From positions 1 to 64,000 of the forward strand of contig NZ_DASYFV010000031.1 in assembly GCF_036000465.1 (NCBI RefSeq): a stretch of DNA of 64,000 nt. The letters run 5' to 3'. Made by a program: the position numbers and the translations under genes. This document shows positions 42,829 to 50,483 of the stretch, one piece after another; position 1 is the stretch's first letter; every line of letters starts with the position of its first letter. The notes beneath the pieces are model-generated. The model was given only the letters and a program-made list of their open reading frames with translations, was not told the DNA's origin and made no database searches. The stretch comes from Jatrophihabitans sp036000465 (GTDB lineage: Bacteria > Actinomycetota > Actinomycetes > Mycobacteriales > Jatrophihabitantaceae).

Positions 42829-44079
42829 ATGGCGAGCGATCAGGCCGAGCCCACCGACGCATCGGCCGAACCGGTCGCGGCCCCGGTGCCCGAGGTGACG
42901 GCGCCGTACCGCACCGACCGGCGGGTCGAGTTGCAGGCGCAGGCCCGGCGGTTCGCGACCGACGAGGTCAAGCCGATCGCCGACGAGTACGACCCGCAGA
43001 AGCGGCAGATGCCGCGTCACCTGATCGAGGCGATGGGGGCCAAGGGCTACTTCGGGATCATGGTGCCCGAAGAGTTCGGCGGGCTCGGCTGCGGCGTGTT
43101 CGAGTAGACGATGATCGCCGAGGAGCTCGCGCGCGCCTGGATGAGCGTCGCCAGCATCATCGCGCGGGCCCAGGGCCTCGGCACCGAGTTCGACGACGGC
43201 GCGAAGCGGCGCGAGCTGATGCACCGCAGCGCCCGCGGTGAGTGGATCGGTGCGGCCGGCTTCTCCGAGCCCGACGCCGGATCCGACCTCGCCGGGGTCA
43301 GCACCCGGGCCGAACTCGACGGTGACGACTACGTGATCACCGGATCGAAACGCTGGATCGGCAACGCCAAGGCGGCCGACTTCATCCAGCTGCTGTGCCG
43401 CACCGACGACCCCGGACCGGGGGAGAAGCGCGCGGCCGGGCTGGCGACGATCATCGTCGAGAAGGAGCGCGACGCGTTCCCGGAGGGCCTCACCGGCACG
43501 ATCATCGACAAGATCGGCTATCACGGCTTCCTGACCTGGGACCTCACCTTCGACGGCGTGCGGGTGCCGGCGGCGAACAAGGTGACGGACCGGGATTCGG
43601 GCGGTGGGACGGCCGCGTTCCGGGACGCGCAGAAGTGGCTCAACATCGCCCGCGTGCACACGGCGGCCCGCGCGGTCGGGCTCGCCCGCGCCGCGGTCGA
43701 GGACTGCGTGCTGTACCTGCAGGAGCGCGAGCAGTTCGGTCACCCGATCGGCGACTTCCAGGCGCTGCGGTTCATGCTCGCGTCGATGGCGGCCAGGGTC
43801 GAGCAGTCCCGGGCGTTCTACCAGCGGGTCGCCGACCTGCTCGACCGCGGCGAGCCGTGCGAGCGCGAGTCGGCGATGGTGAAGCTGATGGCCACCGAAA
43901 TGGCGGTGGACGTGACGAGTGACGCGATGCAGCTGCACGGGGGCAACGGCTACACCACCGAACGGCAGGTCGAGCGGTACTGGCGCGACGCCCGGCTGAC
44001 CACCATCTTCGAGGGCACCAGCCAGATCCAGCAGAAGATCATCGCCGACTCGCTCCTGCCGCGCAGCCCGCTCGGCTGA
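42829..44079 (+). pseudogene. Acyl-CoA dehydrogenase interrupted by an in-frame TAG
   Basis: The reading frame from ATG 42829 (AAGGAG five bases upstream) to TGA 44077-44079 encodes a 416-residue acyl-CoA dehydrogenase, but codon 93 (43105-43107) is TAG. Before it: KGYFGIMVPEEFGGLGCGVFE. After it in the same frame: MIAEELARAWMSVASIIARA, GFSEPDAGSDLAG, KRWIGNAKAADF and LHGGNGYTTERQVERYWRDA. Homologues have GVFEY here, so one base change (TAC to TAG) explains it. No ribosome-binding site precedes the Met codon at 43111. Either a nonsense pseudogene, a sequence error, or readthrough. The enzyme would act in beta-oxidation or branched-chain catabolism. Confidence 0.85.
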
Positions 44080-44109
44080 CCGCTCGGGCGGCGCCGATAG
44101 GCTCGCCGC

Positions 44110-44364
44110 ATGGCTCTTCTCGGCAAGTTCGGATTCGTCGTCGCCGCCGTCGGCGCTGCTCACTTCGTCGTCCCGGAGGCGTTCGAGGAGATCACCGCTG
44201 CGGCGTTCCCGCAGGACACCCAGGACTGGATCCAGCGCAACGGCATCACCGAGGTGGCCGTCGGCACCGCGCTCATGGTGCCGCCGACCCGCAAGCTCGG
44301 AGTGCTCGGGCTGCTCGGCTACGCTGGCTGGCTCGGATACAACGCGGCCAACAACAGCAAGTAG
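44110..44364 (+). CDS. Small membrane protein (84 aa)
   Basis: An 84-residue hydrophobic protein beginning MALLGKFGFVVAAVGAAHFV with further helices around EVAVGTALMVPPTRKLGVL and LLGYAGWLGYNAANNSK. The layout (GxAHFVxPxxF, then AVGxALxxPxTRKLG) resembles DoxX-like or DUF4267-like small proteins. No catalytic motif. It is 30 bp after the acyl-CoA dehydrogenase frame. Function unknown. Confidence 0.7.
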   Translation: MALLGKFGFVVAAVGAAHFVVPEAFEEITAAAFPQDTQDWIQRNGITEVAVGTALMVPPTRKLGVLGLLGYAGWLGYNAANNSK

Positions 44365-44432
44365 CGCCCGCCCGTACCTGATCGGGATCGGCCCGCCGCG
44401 AGCCGTGCGAGCATCGACGGCGTGGTGGACGA

Positions 44433-44961
44433 GTGACGCATCCCGACCCGGACGCCCGAATGGCGCGCGGTCCACGCGCGCATCCAGGTCGCGCTCGACC
44501 TGACCGCGCGGCACAACGCGCTGCCGTTCGGCGACCACGACGCCCGTCGCGCGCTGCTCGCCGAGCTGTTGGGCGCCGTGTCCGAGAACGCGCTCGTCCA
44601 CGCGCCGTTCCACTGCGACTACGGCCTCGACACGTCGCTCGGGGAGCGGGTCTTCGTCGGCCACGCCTGCTCGTTCCTCGACCTCGGCGGCATCTCCGTC
44701 GGCGCCCGGACGATGATCTCGCCCCGGGTCACGCTCGTGACCGAGGGGCATCCCGTCGAGCTCGCGCAGCGCTACGACTTCATCACGGTCGCCCCGATCG
44801 TCATCGAGGAGGACGTCTGGATCGGGGCCGCCGCGACGATCCTGCCCGGCGTGCGGATAGGGCGCGGCGCGGTCGTCGGGGCCGGGACGGTCGTGGCCAA
44901 GGATGTCGCGCCGATGACCGTGGTGACCGGTCCCGGCCAGCGCGAGCGCAGGCGCCTCTAG
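44433..44961 (+). pseudogene. Maltose/galactoside O-acetyltransferase-like gene, probable frameshift near 44451
   Basis: A hexapeptide-repeat acetyltransferase (Maa/LacA/NodL type) using acetyl-CoA. The body is clear: TPEWRAVHARIQVALDLTAR, HNALPFGDHDARRALLAELL, HAPFHCDYGLDTSLGERVFV, TEGHPVELAQRYDF (catalytic His) and IGAAATILPGVRIGRGAVVG. That frame has no start codon after its upstream TGA at 44434. A GTG at 44433 starts THPDP, the usual N terminus of the family, but in a frame one base off. Deleting one G around 44451 joins them. An alternative is initiation at a non-standard codon. The C terminus overlaps nothing and ends five bases from the convergent rhodanese gene. Confidence 0.7.
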
Positions 44962-44965
44962 GAGA

Positions 44966-45385
44966 TCAGTGGCCGACGTCGGCTTCCGGTTCGGTGCCCC
45001 CGTCGGTGGTGGGCAGATCGGCGGCCCGCCACGCCCGGAAGCCGCCGACGACGTCGGTGGCCGGCACGCCGATCGAGTTGAGGGCGTCGGCGGCGAGGGA
45101 CGAGGTGTAGCCCTCGGAGCAGATGACGACCCAGCGCTGCCCGGGCGCCGCGGCGTCGATCCGGCTGTCCGAGCCGGGGTCCAGGCGCCACTCCAGGTGG
45201 TTGCGCTCGATGATGTGGGCGCCGCGGATCTCGCCCTCGGCTCGGCGCTGCCACGTCGGCCGGATGTCGACGAGGCGGGCACCCGCCGCGATCGCCGCCG
45301 CGGCGGCCGGTGGATCCAGCCGCTCCAGCCGGGATCTCGCGTCGGCGAGCAGGTCGTCGACCGACCCGAATCGCGGTGCGGTCAC
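44966..45385 (-). CDS. Rhodanese-like sulfurtransferase
   Basis: A 139-residue single-domain rhodanese. ARLVDIRPTWQRRAEGEIRG, then AHIIERNHLEW, the active-site loop VVICSEGYTSSLAA with catalytic Cys, and DVVGGFRAWRAADLP. GTG at 45385 overlaps the stop of the cysteine dioxygenase gene (GTGA). Paired with the dioxygenase it likely handles sulfane or sulfite sulfur from cysteine oxidation. Confidence 0.9.
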   Translation of the reverse strand: MTAPRFGSVDDLLADARSRLERLDPPAAAAAIAAGARLVDIRPTWQRRAEGEIRGAHIIERNHLEWRLDPGSDSRIDAAAPGQRWVVICSEGYTSSLAADALNSIGVPATDVVGGFRAWRAADLPTTDGGTEPEADVGH

Positions 45386-45906
45386 GAGGCCGCCCGCACC
45401 GGCGGCACGAACTCGGCCTCGGGGTCGTCGGTGGAGACGGTGGCCAGCGGGGTGAGGGCGCCGGCGTCGAGGTCGTAGTACGACATCCGGGCCAGCGGCG
45501 GGGAGTAGGCGTGCACGCTCACCGCGGGGCCGTCGGACGTGTTGCGCACGTCATGAACGTAATGCGCGCCGAAACCGACGCTCTCGCCGGTCGCGCGCAG
45601 GTGATCGGAGGCCGTGCGCACCCCGGCCCGGCGGCTGCTGACGACGGTCTCGGTCAGCTCGCCGGACAGCACGCTGAATGCCCCGGACGAGCCGCCGTGA
45701 TCGTGCAGCTGCGTGCCCTGCGTCGGCAGCCAGCTGATCAGCCAGACGTCGAGCCGCCCGTCGCGGTAGATGCGCTGGTGCCAGCGCTCGTCGGGGTCGA
45801 AGTCGACGAACGGGTACCGCCCGGCCGCGACCTCGTCGGCGTAGAAGCGGGTGAACTCGATCAGCTGCAGCGGACCGAAGTAGAGATCGTGGGCACGGCG
45901 GGGCAC
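45382..45906 (-). CDS. Cysteine dioxygenase type I (cupin)
   Basis: A 174-residue iron-dependent thiol dioxygenase that would convert cysteine to cysteine sulfinate. The three-His iron site is in TQLHDHGGSSGAFSVLSGEL (two His) and GAHYVHDVRNTSD (third His); VSVHAYSPPLARMSYYDL is the usual C-terminal strand. GTG at 45906 follows CGGAG by seven bases. It is translationally coupled to the rhodanese gene. Confidence 0.9.
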   Translation of the reverse strand: MPRRAHDLYFGPLQLIEFTRFYADEVAAGRYPFVDFDPDERWHQRIYRDGRLDVWLISWLPTQGTQLHDHGGSSGAFSVLSGELTETVVSSRRAGVRTASDHLRATGESVGFGAHYVHDVRNTSDGPAVSVHAYSPPLARMSYYDLDAGALTPLATVSTDDPEAEFVPPVRAAS

Positions 45907-45947
45907 GGCAGAACTCCGGAATGTGGGGAGGGACGAGCGGAGGTCGG

Positions 45948-46052
45948 TCAGTAACCCCGACAGGCCTCGTCGAACGCGTCCTCACGGCGACCGGACCAGA
46001 GGACGTCGAGCAGCGCGCCTGCCGCAGGCGTGCCGTGCTCGGTCCGGATCAC
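45948..46052 (-). CDS. Possible 34-residue small protein upstream of cysteine dioxygenase
   Basis: A short frame from GTG 46052 to TGA 45948. Its G/C-rich third positions and amphipathic-looking sequence (PAAGALLDVLWSGRREDAF, ending CRGY) suggest coding. It has one Cys near the C terminus and lies 42 bp before the dioxygenase on the same strand. The ribosome-binding site is weak. It could be a leader peptide or small partner; low confidence. Confidence 0.4.
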   Translation of the reverse strand: MIRTEHGTPAAGALLDVLWSGRREDAFDEACRGY

Positions 46053-46088
46053 GCCTGCAGTCTGCCGCCCGGGCCGCCATTTGTCTAG

Positions 46089-46550
46089 TCATTCAGTAGG
46101 GAAGCGGGGCGTCCCCTCCTGGGCCGGCGCCGCCTCGGCCGGGAACGGGGTGCTGCCCCCGTACATGCCGGCGAGCAGCAGCCCGATGTCCTCGGCCACC
46201 CCGCCGACCGACAGCAGCGCCTGCTGCAGCACCGGCGCGGTCAGGCCGACCGGGCTGATCGTCTGGCTGACCACCACCGTGCCGTGCTCGAGCACGATCG
46301 ACGCCGACAGCGCGCGACGCTCGATCTCGTTGAGCTCGGTGAGCAGCTTCAGCGACGGCTTCAGCCCCGTGGCCGCGTGGGCGAACACGCGCACCATGAT
46401 CGGCGCGGTGTCGATGACGCTCACCCAGCCGCTCGCCGTGCCGGCGCGGAAGAACCAGTCGCCGTCGGCATCGGCCTGCAGGCGGCACACGCCCCATTCC
46501 TCGGCGAGCAGCAGCTCGACGTGCGACCTGATCCACATCAGTTCGGTCAT
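46089..46550 (-). CDS. TY-Chap / YbjN-like chaperone-fold protein
   Basis: A 153-residue protein with the fold of type III secretion chaperone / YbjN-like (TY-Chap) domains: alternating helices and a beta sheet (GVCRLQADADGDWFFRAGTA, then WVSVIDTAPIMVRVFAHAAT, LKPSLKLLTELNEIERRALS). No signal peptide; the last 20 residues are disordered (PFPAEAAPAQEGTPRFP). These domains bind peptides and often sit near kinases and secretion genes in actinobacteria. It follows the pseudokinase gene by 68 bp on the same strand, suggesting a functional pair. Family assignment is moderately sure. Confidence 0.65.
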   Translation of the reverse strand: MTELMWIRSHVELLLAEEWGVCRLQADADGDWFFRAGTASGWVSVIDTAPIMVRVFAHAATGLKPSLKLLTELNEIERRALSASIVLEHGTVVVSQTISPVGLTAPVLQQALLSVGGVAEDIGLLLAGMYGGSTPFPAEAAPAQEGTPRFPTE

Positions 46551-46618
46551 CTCGATCCCCGTCCTCTCGTCCCTTGACGAGCATGACGAGGGGGTACGAC
46601 AGAAACCGCGAGCTGCGC

Positions 46619-47488
46619 TCAGCCGGTGAGCATGCGGGTGCGCGGCCAGTTCTGGTCACGCTCGATGCGGCGCAACTCCTCGGCCAACCACGACGGTCCC
46701 GGCGGCCGGTCGGCCGGATCGGCGGCCATCGCCCAGGTGAGCAGGTCGGAGACCTCGAGCGGGACGTCGGGGGCGAAGTACGGCTTCACCGTGCCGCTGA
46801 GCACCCGCACGACCATCGCGGCCGGTGATTCGCCGGCGTACTCGCTGAATGCGGCCCGACCGGCGAGCAGTTCGTAGAGGGTCGAGGCCAGGCCGTAGAC
46901 GTCGCTGCGGGTGGTCGGCGCCTCGCCCTGCAGGAGTTCGGGGGCGGTGTGCGTGGTGGTGACGTGCATCGGGGCCATGCCGAGCTCGGCGTCGATGCGC
47001 TCGGACTCGTCGAAGCCGGACAGCGCGGGCTCGCCCCACTCGGTGACCAGCACGTTGCCGGGCCGGACGTCGCAGTGCAGGTAGCCCGCGTTGTGCATCG
47101 TGTCGAGCGCCCCGGCCAGCTTGATGCCGACGGAGACGGTCTGCTGCACGCTCATGGTCTCGCCGGCGGCGAGGGCATCGGCGAGGGTGCCGGTGCAGCG
47201 CTCGAGGAGCAGGGCCGGGCGTCCGTCATCGAGTTCGAGGTGCTGGTAGAGCGTGACGATGTTTGGATGCGAGCCGATCGTGGCCAGCACGCGCCCCTCG
47301 TGGCGCAGTACGTCGTGCAACCACGTCGCGCTGTGGTCTCCGGGCAGCTTGATGACGACACGGCGGTTGGCGCTCGTCTCGTGCGCGTCGTAGATCTGGA
47401 ACCGCGAGCCCGAGTGCAGCAGGGTGATGTCGTCGAAACGACCGGCGATCTGCGAGTTCGCGAGCCACTCAGGTGACGCGTGCGCCAT
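46619..47488 (-). CDS. Ser/Thr protein kinase homologue, probable pseudokinase
   Basis: A 289-residue cytoplasmic protein kinase domain with no membrane segment. The Lys of VVIKLP (Lys47), a helix C Glu (Glu64) and the HRD-like loop YLHCDVRPGNVLV (Asp140, Asn145) are kept, with Cys139 replacing Arg. The glycine-rich loop is degenerate (LLHSGSRFQIYDA), and the DFG triplet reads SGFDE, so the Mg-binding Asp is Gly158. APE is present (TAPELLQG). It is therefore probably catalytically weak or dead. Just downstream is a TY-Chap protein gene. It might act as a scaffold or sensor with that protein. Confidence 0.85.
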   Translation of the reverse strand: MAHASPEWLANSQIAGRFDDITLLHSGSRFQIYDAHETSANRRVVIKLPGDHSATWLHDVLRHEGRVLATIGSHPNIVTLYQHLELDDGRPALLLERCTGTLADALAAGETMSVQQTVSVGIKLAGALDTMHNAGYLHCDVRPGNVLVTEWGEPALSGFDESERIDAELGMAPMHVTTTHTAPELLQGEAPTTRSDVYGLASTLYELLAGRAAFSEYAGESPAAMVVRVLSGTVKPYFAPDVPLEVSDLLTWAMAADPADRPPGPSWLAEELRRIERDQNWPRTRMLTG

Positions 47489-47592
47489 ACCGCCTCCTCA
47501 CCCCGCCCAGAACGCACAGCGTAATTCACGCAACCTTAACAAGGTGGATTTTGGCGCGGATTCACCGTGCGATCGCTGCTCGAACGACCCGA

Positions 47593-48042
47593 TCAGGGCA
47601 CCACCGTAACGGGCCAGGCGGCGTCGCGGACGAGGCGCCCCGCCAGCGAGCCGACGAAGCGCCGCCCCGATTGCGTCGAGGCTCCGACCACCACCGCGTC
47701 GACCCGCATCTCGGTCGCGACCGCGATGAGCTCGCGGTACGGATTGCCCTGGCGGAGCACGAAGTCGACGGTGATGCCGATGTGTTTCGAGCCGTCGATC
47801 ACGGCCTGCCGGATCTCCTCGCCGATCTCGTGCTGGGCCTGCATCATCGCCCCCGCCGTGGCCGCGCTCTGCACCGCGATCGTGCTCGTGGGCACCACGT
47901 ACAGCGTGATGAGCCGGGCGCCCTGGCGGCGCGCGAGGCCGGCCGCGTAGGCGCCCGCGCGCATCGAGGACGGGGTGCCGTCGACCCCCACGAGGATCCT
48001 GCTGGGGCCGTCGGTGCCGAGTTCGAAGATGGTGCCGCTCAC
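47593..48042 (-). CDS. Universal stress protein (UspA family)
   Basis: A 149-residue single Usp domain: RILVGVDGTPSSMRAGAYAA, RLITLYVVPTS, and the C-terminal VDAVVVGASTQSGRRFVGSLAGRL with Ala-Ala-Trp-Pro-Val-Thr-Val-Val at the end. The nucleotide loop is altered (GASTQSG rather than GSHGRGG), so ATP binding is uncertain. GTG at 48042 has GGTGGAG about nine bases upstream. It is divergent from the hydrolase gene. Confidence 0.88.
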   Translation of the reverse strand: MSGTIFELGTDGPSRILVGVDGTPSSMRAGAYAAGLARRQGARLITLYVVPTSTIAVQSAATAGAMMQAQHEIGEEIRQAVIDGSKHIGITVDFVLRQGNPYRELIAVATEMRVDAVVVGASTQSGRRFVGSLAGRLVRDAAWPVTVVP

Positions 48043-48144
48043 GATTGGAGTCTCCACCGCGCGCCTGGCGACCTTTTCATCTAACTTCGAGTCCCAGGTA
48101 ATTCTCTCGAATTCCCGGCGATTCTGCCCCCGAACGGAGTGGTC

Positions 48145-49104
48145 ATGTCCAGCGCGTCGGCCCGGATCTCGCCCCGTCCGCGACGTGAGGAACCCGGCGA
48201 CGGACCGCGTCTGAGCGGCCGGGCCGGCCTCCACCCCGAGCTCGCGACGTTCGGGCTGAGCGACGGCACCGTCCTGGCCGTGCGCCTGGCCGGACCCCCG
48301 ACCGCGACGGCGACGGCGGTGCTCGTGCACGGGTGGACGCAGGACCACACGAGCTGGGAGGACGTGACGGCCGAGCTGGCCGGTCACCTGCGGGTGATCG
48401 CCTACGACGCGCGGGGGCACGGCTGGTCGGACGCAGGGCCCCGTGGCAGCGAGACGATCGACCGGTTCGCCGACGACCTCGCCGAGGTCATCGCCGGCAT
48501 CGCCCCGAACGGCCCGGTCGTGCTCGCCGGGCACTCGCTCGGCGGCCCGGTGATCATGGCCTTCGCCGAGCGCCACCCGCACCTGGTCGAGCAACGCGTC
48601 GCCGGTGTCGCCTTCGTGGCGACGAGCGCGGCCGGCCTGGGCCGCGACATCTTCGGCTGGTCGGCCCGACTGACCGCCCCGCTGCTGCTGGCGAGCCCCC
48701 TCGTCACGCGCGCCCGCCGGCTCTCCCGTGGGGCGGTCAACTTCCGGTACCCCAACCTGCTGGCCGTCGCGCTGCGGGCCGGCCTCTACGGGCCGGGCGC
48801 CGCGACGAAGCACAACCGGCGCCGCACCGCCGCCCAGGTGGCGCGCAGTCACCCGGTCACGACCGCCGCCCTCGTCGACGAGATGACCCGCCACGACCGC
48901 ATCCACACGCTGGCCGGGCTCGAAGGCACCCGCACCGTCGTCCTCGCCGGGACGAAGGACGGGCTCACGCCGATCGCCCACTCGCGGGCGATCGCCGACG
49001 CGATGCCGCACGCCGAGCTCGTCGTCTACCCGGAGGCCGGGCACATGCTGCCCTACGAGCGCCCGACCGAGGTGGCCGAGCAGATCGTCCGCCTCGCCGG
49101 CTGA
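48145..49104 (+). CDS. Alpha/beta hydrolase
   Basis: A 319-residue alpha/beta-fold hydrolase: oxyanion strand AVLVHGWTQDHTSWEDV, nucleophile elbow VVLAGHSLGGPVIM (Ser), acid LAGTKDGLTP (Asp) and PEAGHMLPYERP (His). A 35-residue basic, Pro-rich N-terminal extension precedes the domain. ATG at 48145 has GGAG at five bases. Ester, epoxide or lactone hydrolysis are all possible. It is followed after 39 bp by the SRPBCC gene. Confidence 0.9.
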   Translation: MSSASARISPRPRREEPGDGPRLSGRAGLHPELATFGLSDGTVLAVRLAGPPTATATAVLVHGWTQDHTSWEDVTAELAGHLRVIAYDARGHGWSDAGPRGSETIDRFADDLAEVIAGIAPNGPVVLAGHSLGGPVIMAFAERHPHLVEQRVAGVAFVATSAAGLGRDIFGWSARLTAPLLLASPLVTRARRLSRGAVNFRYPNLLAVALRAGLYGPGAATKHNRRRTAAQVARSHPVTTAALVDEMTRHDRIHTLAGLEGTRTVVLAGTKDGLTPIAHSRAIADAMPHAELVVYPEAGHMLPYERPTEVAEQIVRLAG

Positions 49105-49143
49105 CCGAACCTGTCGAAGATCCGTAGCGAGAAGAGGATTCCC

Positions 49144-49575
49144 ATGGGCAAGTGGAAGACCGCCGTCGTGGTGCCGGGCAAGCGTGAGGACGTCTTCGAC
49201 CTCTTCACCGACCGGGAGAACTACAAGAACCTCGTCGGCCCGATCGGCGCGACCCTCGTGAGCCCGGGGCGGCAGGCCCGCCAGGGGGAGGGCGCGGTGC
49301 ACAAGCTCGGGATCGGTCCGGTCGGCATCTCCGAGGAGATCGTCTCCGTCGTGCCCGGGCGCAGCTTCGGCTACCGCGCCGTCACGCCGCTGCCGGTCAA
49401 GCACTACAAGGGCTTCGTAGAGTTCTTCGACGCCCCCGGCGGCACCCGCGTCGAGTACACCCTCGACGTCGAGGCCGCCGTGCCGCTGCCCGGCCCGGTG
49501 ATGACGCTGATGGTCAAGGGGCTAGCCGGCGGCCTCGCCCGCGGTGCGGCCAAGGAGCTGCGCCGCCGGAGCTGA
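49144..49575 (+). CDS. SRPBCC (START-like) family protein
   Basis: A 143-residue helix-grip-fold protein that binds a hydrophobic ligand: MGKWKTAVVVPGKREDVFDL, then LFTDRENYKNLVGPIGATL, and later SFGYRAVTPLPVKHYKGFVE and GGTRVEYTLDVEAAVPLPGP. GAGAAGAGG precedes the ATG. Polyketide cyclase, lipid carrier or toxin-like roles exist in the family; none can be chosen. Possibly in one transcript with the hydrolase. Confidence 0.85.
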   Translation: MGKWKTAVVVPGKREDVFDLFTDRENYKNLVGPIGATLVSPGRQARQGEGAVHKLGIGPVGISEEIVSVVPGRSFGYRAVTPLPVKHYKGFVEFFDAPGGTRVEYTLDVEAAVPLPGPVMTLMVKGLAGGLARGAAKELRRRS

Positions 49576-49662
49576 CCGCGGGGCGCAATGGCGCGGTTTG
49601 GGTGGCATCGTTACCGTCGTGACGGGGTCCGTCGGGGCCGCAGCGGCGTGAGGAGCGGTTGG

Positions 49663-50454
49663 ATGATCACCATCTCGTCCGCTGCGGTGACCCATCCGGG
49701 CCATGTGCGTGAGGCGAACGAGGACAGCATGGTCGTCACGCCGCGGCTCGTCGCCGTGGCCGACGGGCTGGGTGGTCACGCCGCCGGCGAGGTCGCGAGC
49801 CGGATCGCCGTCGAGCGCATGGGGCAGCTGGCCGAGCGCGAGCGCCTGCACCCCGACGACGTCATCGACGCGATCGCCGACGCCAACCGGCTGATCGTCG
49901 AGGAGGCGCACCGGCGCCAGGACCGGCTCGGCATGGGCACGACGCTCTGCGGAGTCGGCATCGTGCAGGTCGGCGGTTCGGACCACTGCGTCGTCTTCAA
50001 CGTCGGTGACTCGCGGGTCTACCGGTTCGTCGACGGCCGGCTGAGCCAGGTGAGCGTCGACCACTCCGAGGTCGAGGAGTTGCGCGCCGCCGGCCGGATC
50101 ACCGCCGACCAGGCCGCCCGCCACCCGCGGCGCAACGTCATCACCCGCTGCCTCGGCAGCGCGCCCAGCCCCACGCCGGACATCTGGGTGTACCCGCCGA
50201 CCGCGCACGAGCGCTACGTCGTCTGCTCCGACGGGCTGACCGGCGAGGTCGACGACGACGCCATCGCCGCGACGCTGGCCCGGCACGAGGATCCGGGTCC
50301 GGCGGCGAGCGCGCTGCTCGAGCAGGCCCTCGCGGCTGGCGGGCGCGACAACATCGCCGTTATCGTCGTTGATCTCGACAACGGCGCGGACGCCTCGCTG
50401 CTGGGGGCCGTCGACTCCGACACGGCACCGCGGCTCCGCGCGCCGAAGCCGTGA
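49663..50454 (+). CDS. PP2C-type Ser/Thr phosphatase (PrpC/PstP-like)
   Basis: A 263-residue soluble PPM/PP2C phosphatase, the expected eraser for the kinase three genes on. Metal-binding motifs are all present: VREANEDSMVV, VAVADGLGGHAAGEVAS, VVCSDGLTGEV and AGGRDNIAVIVVD. Unlike mycobacterial PstP there is no transmembrane or extracellular part. ATG at 49663 is preferred over an in-frame ATG at 49588 whose extension is Arg-rich. First gene of the kinase/Ig-FN3 operon. Confidence 0.92.
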   Translation: MITISSAAVTHPGHVREANEDSMVVTPRLVAVADGLGGHAAGEVASRIAVERMGQLAERERLHPDDVIDAIADANRLIVEEAHRRQDRLGMGTTLCGVGIVQVGGSDHCVVFNVGDSRVYRFVDGRLSQVSVDHSEVEELRAAGRITADQAARHPRRNVITRCLGSAPSPTPDIWVYPPTAHERYVVCSDGLTGEVDDDAIAATLARHEDPGPAASALLEQALAAGGRDNIAVIVVDLDNGADASLLGAVDSDTAPRLRAPKP

Positions 50455-50483
50455 CCGTCGATGGAACGAGGCCAGGAGCACCG

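Noticed and set aside
43105..43107. Pyrrolysine or other recoding at the amber codon
   Set aside because: No pyrrolysine genes or special RNA structure are seen and homologues have Tyr; mutation or error is far simpler.
42643..45282. 879-codon minus-strand open frame across the acyl-CoA dehydrogenase region
   Set aside because: It covers several real plus-strand genes and has no coherent family; it arises from GC bias.
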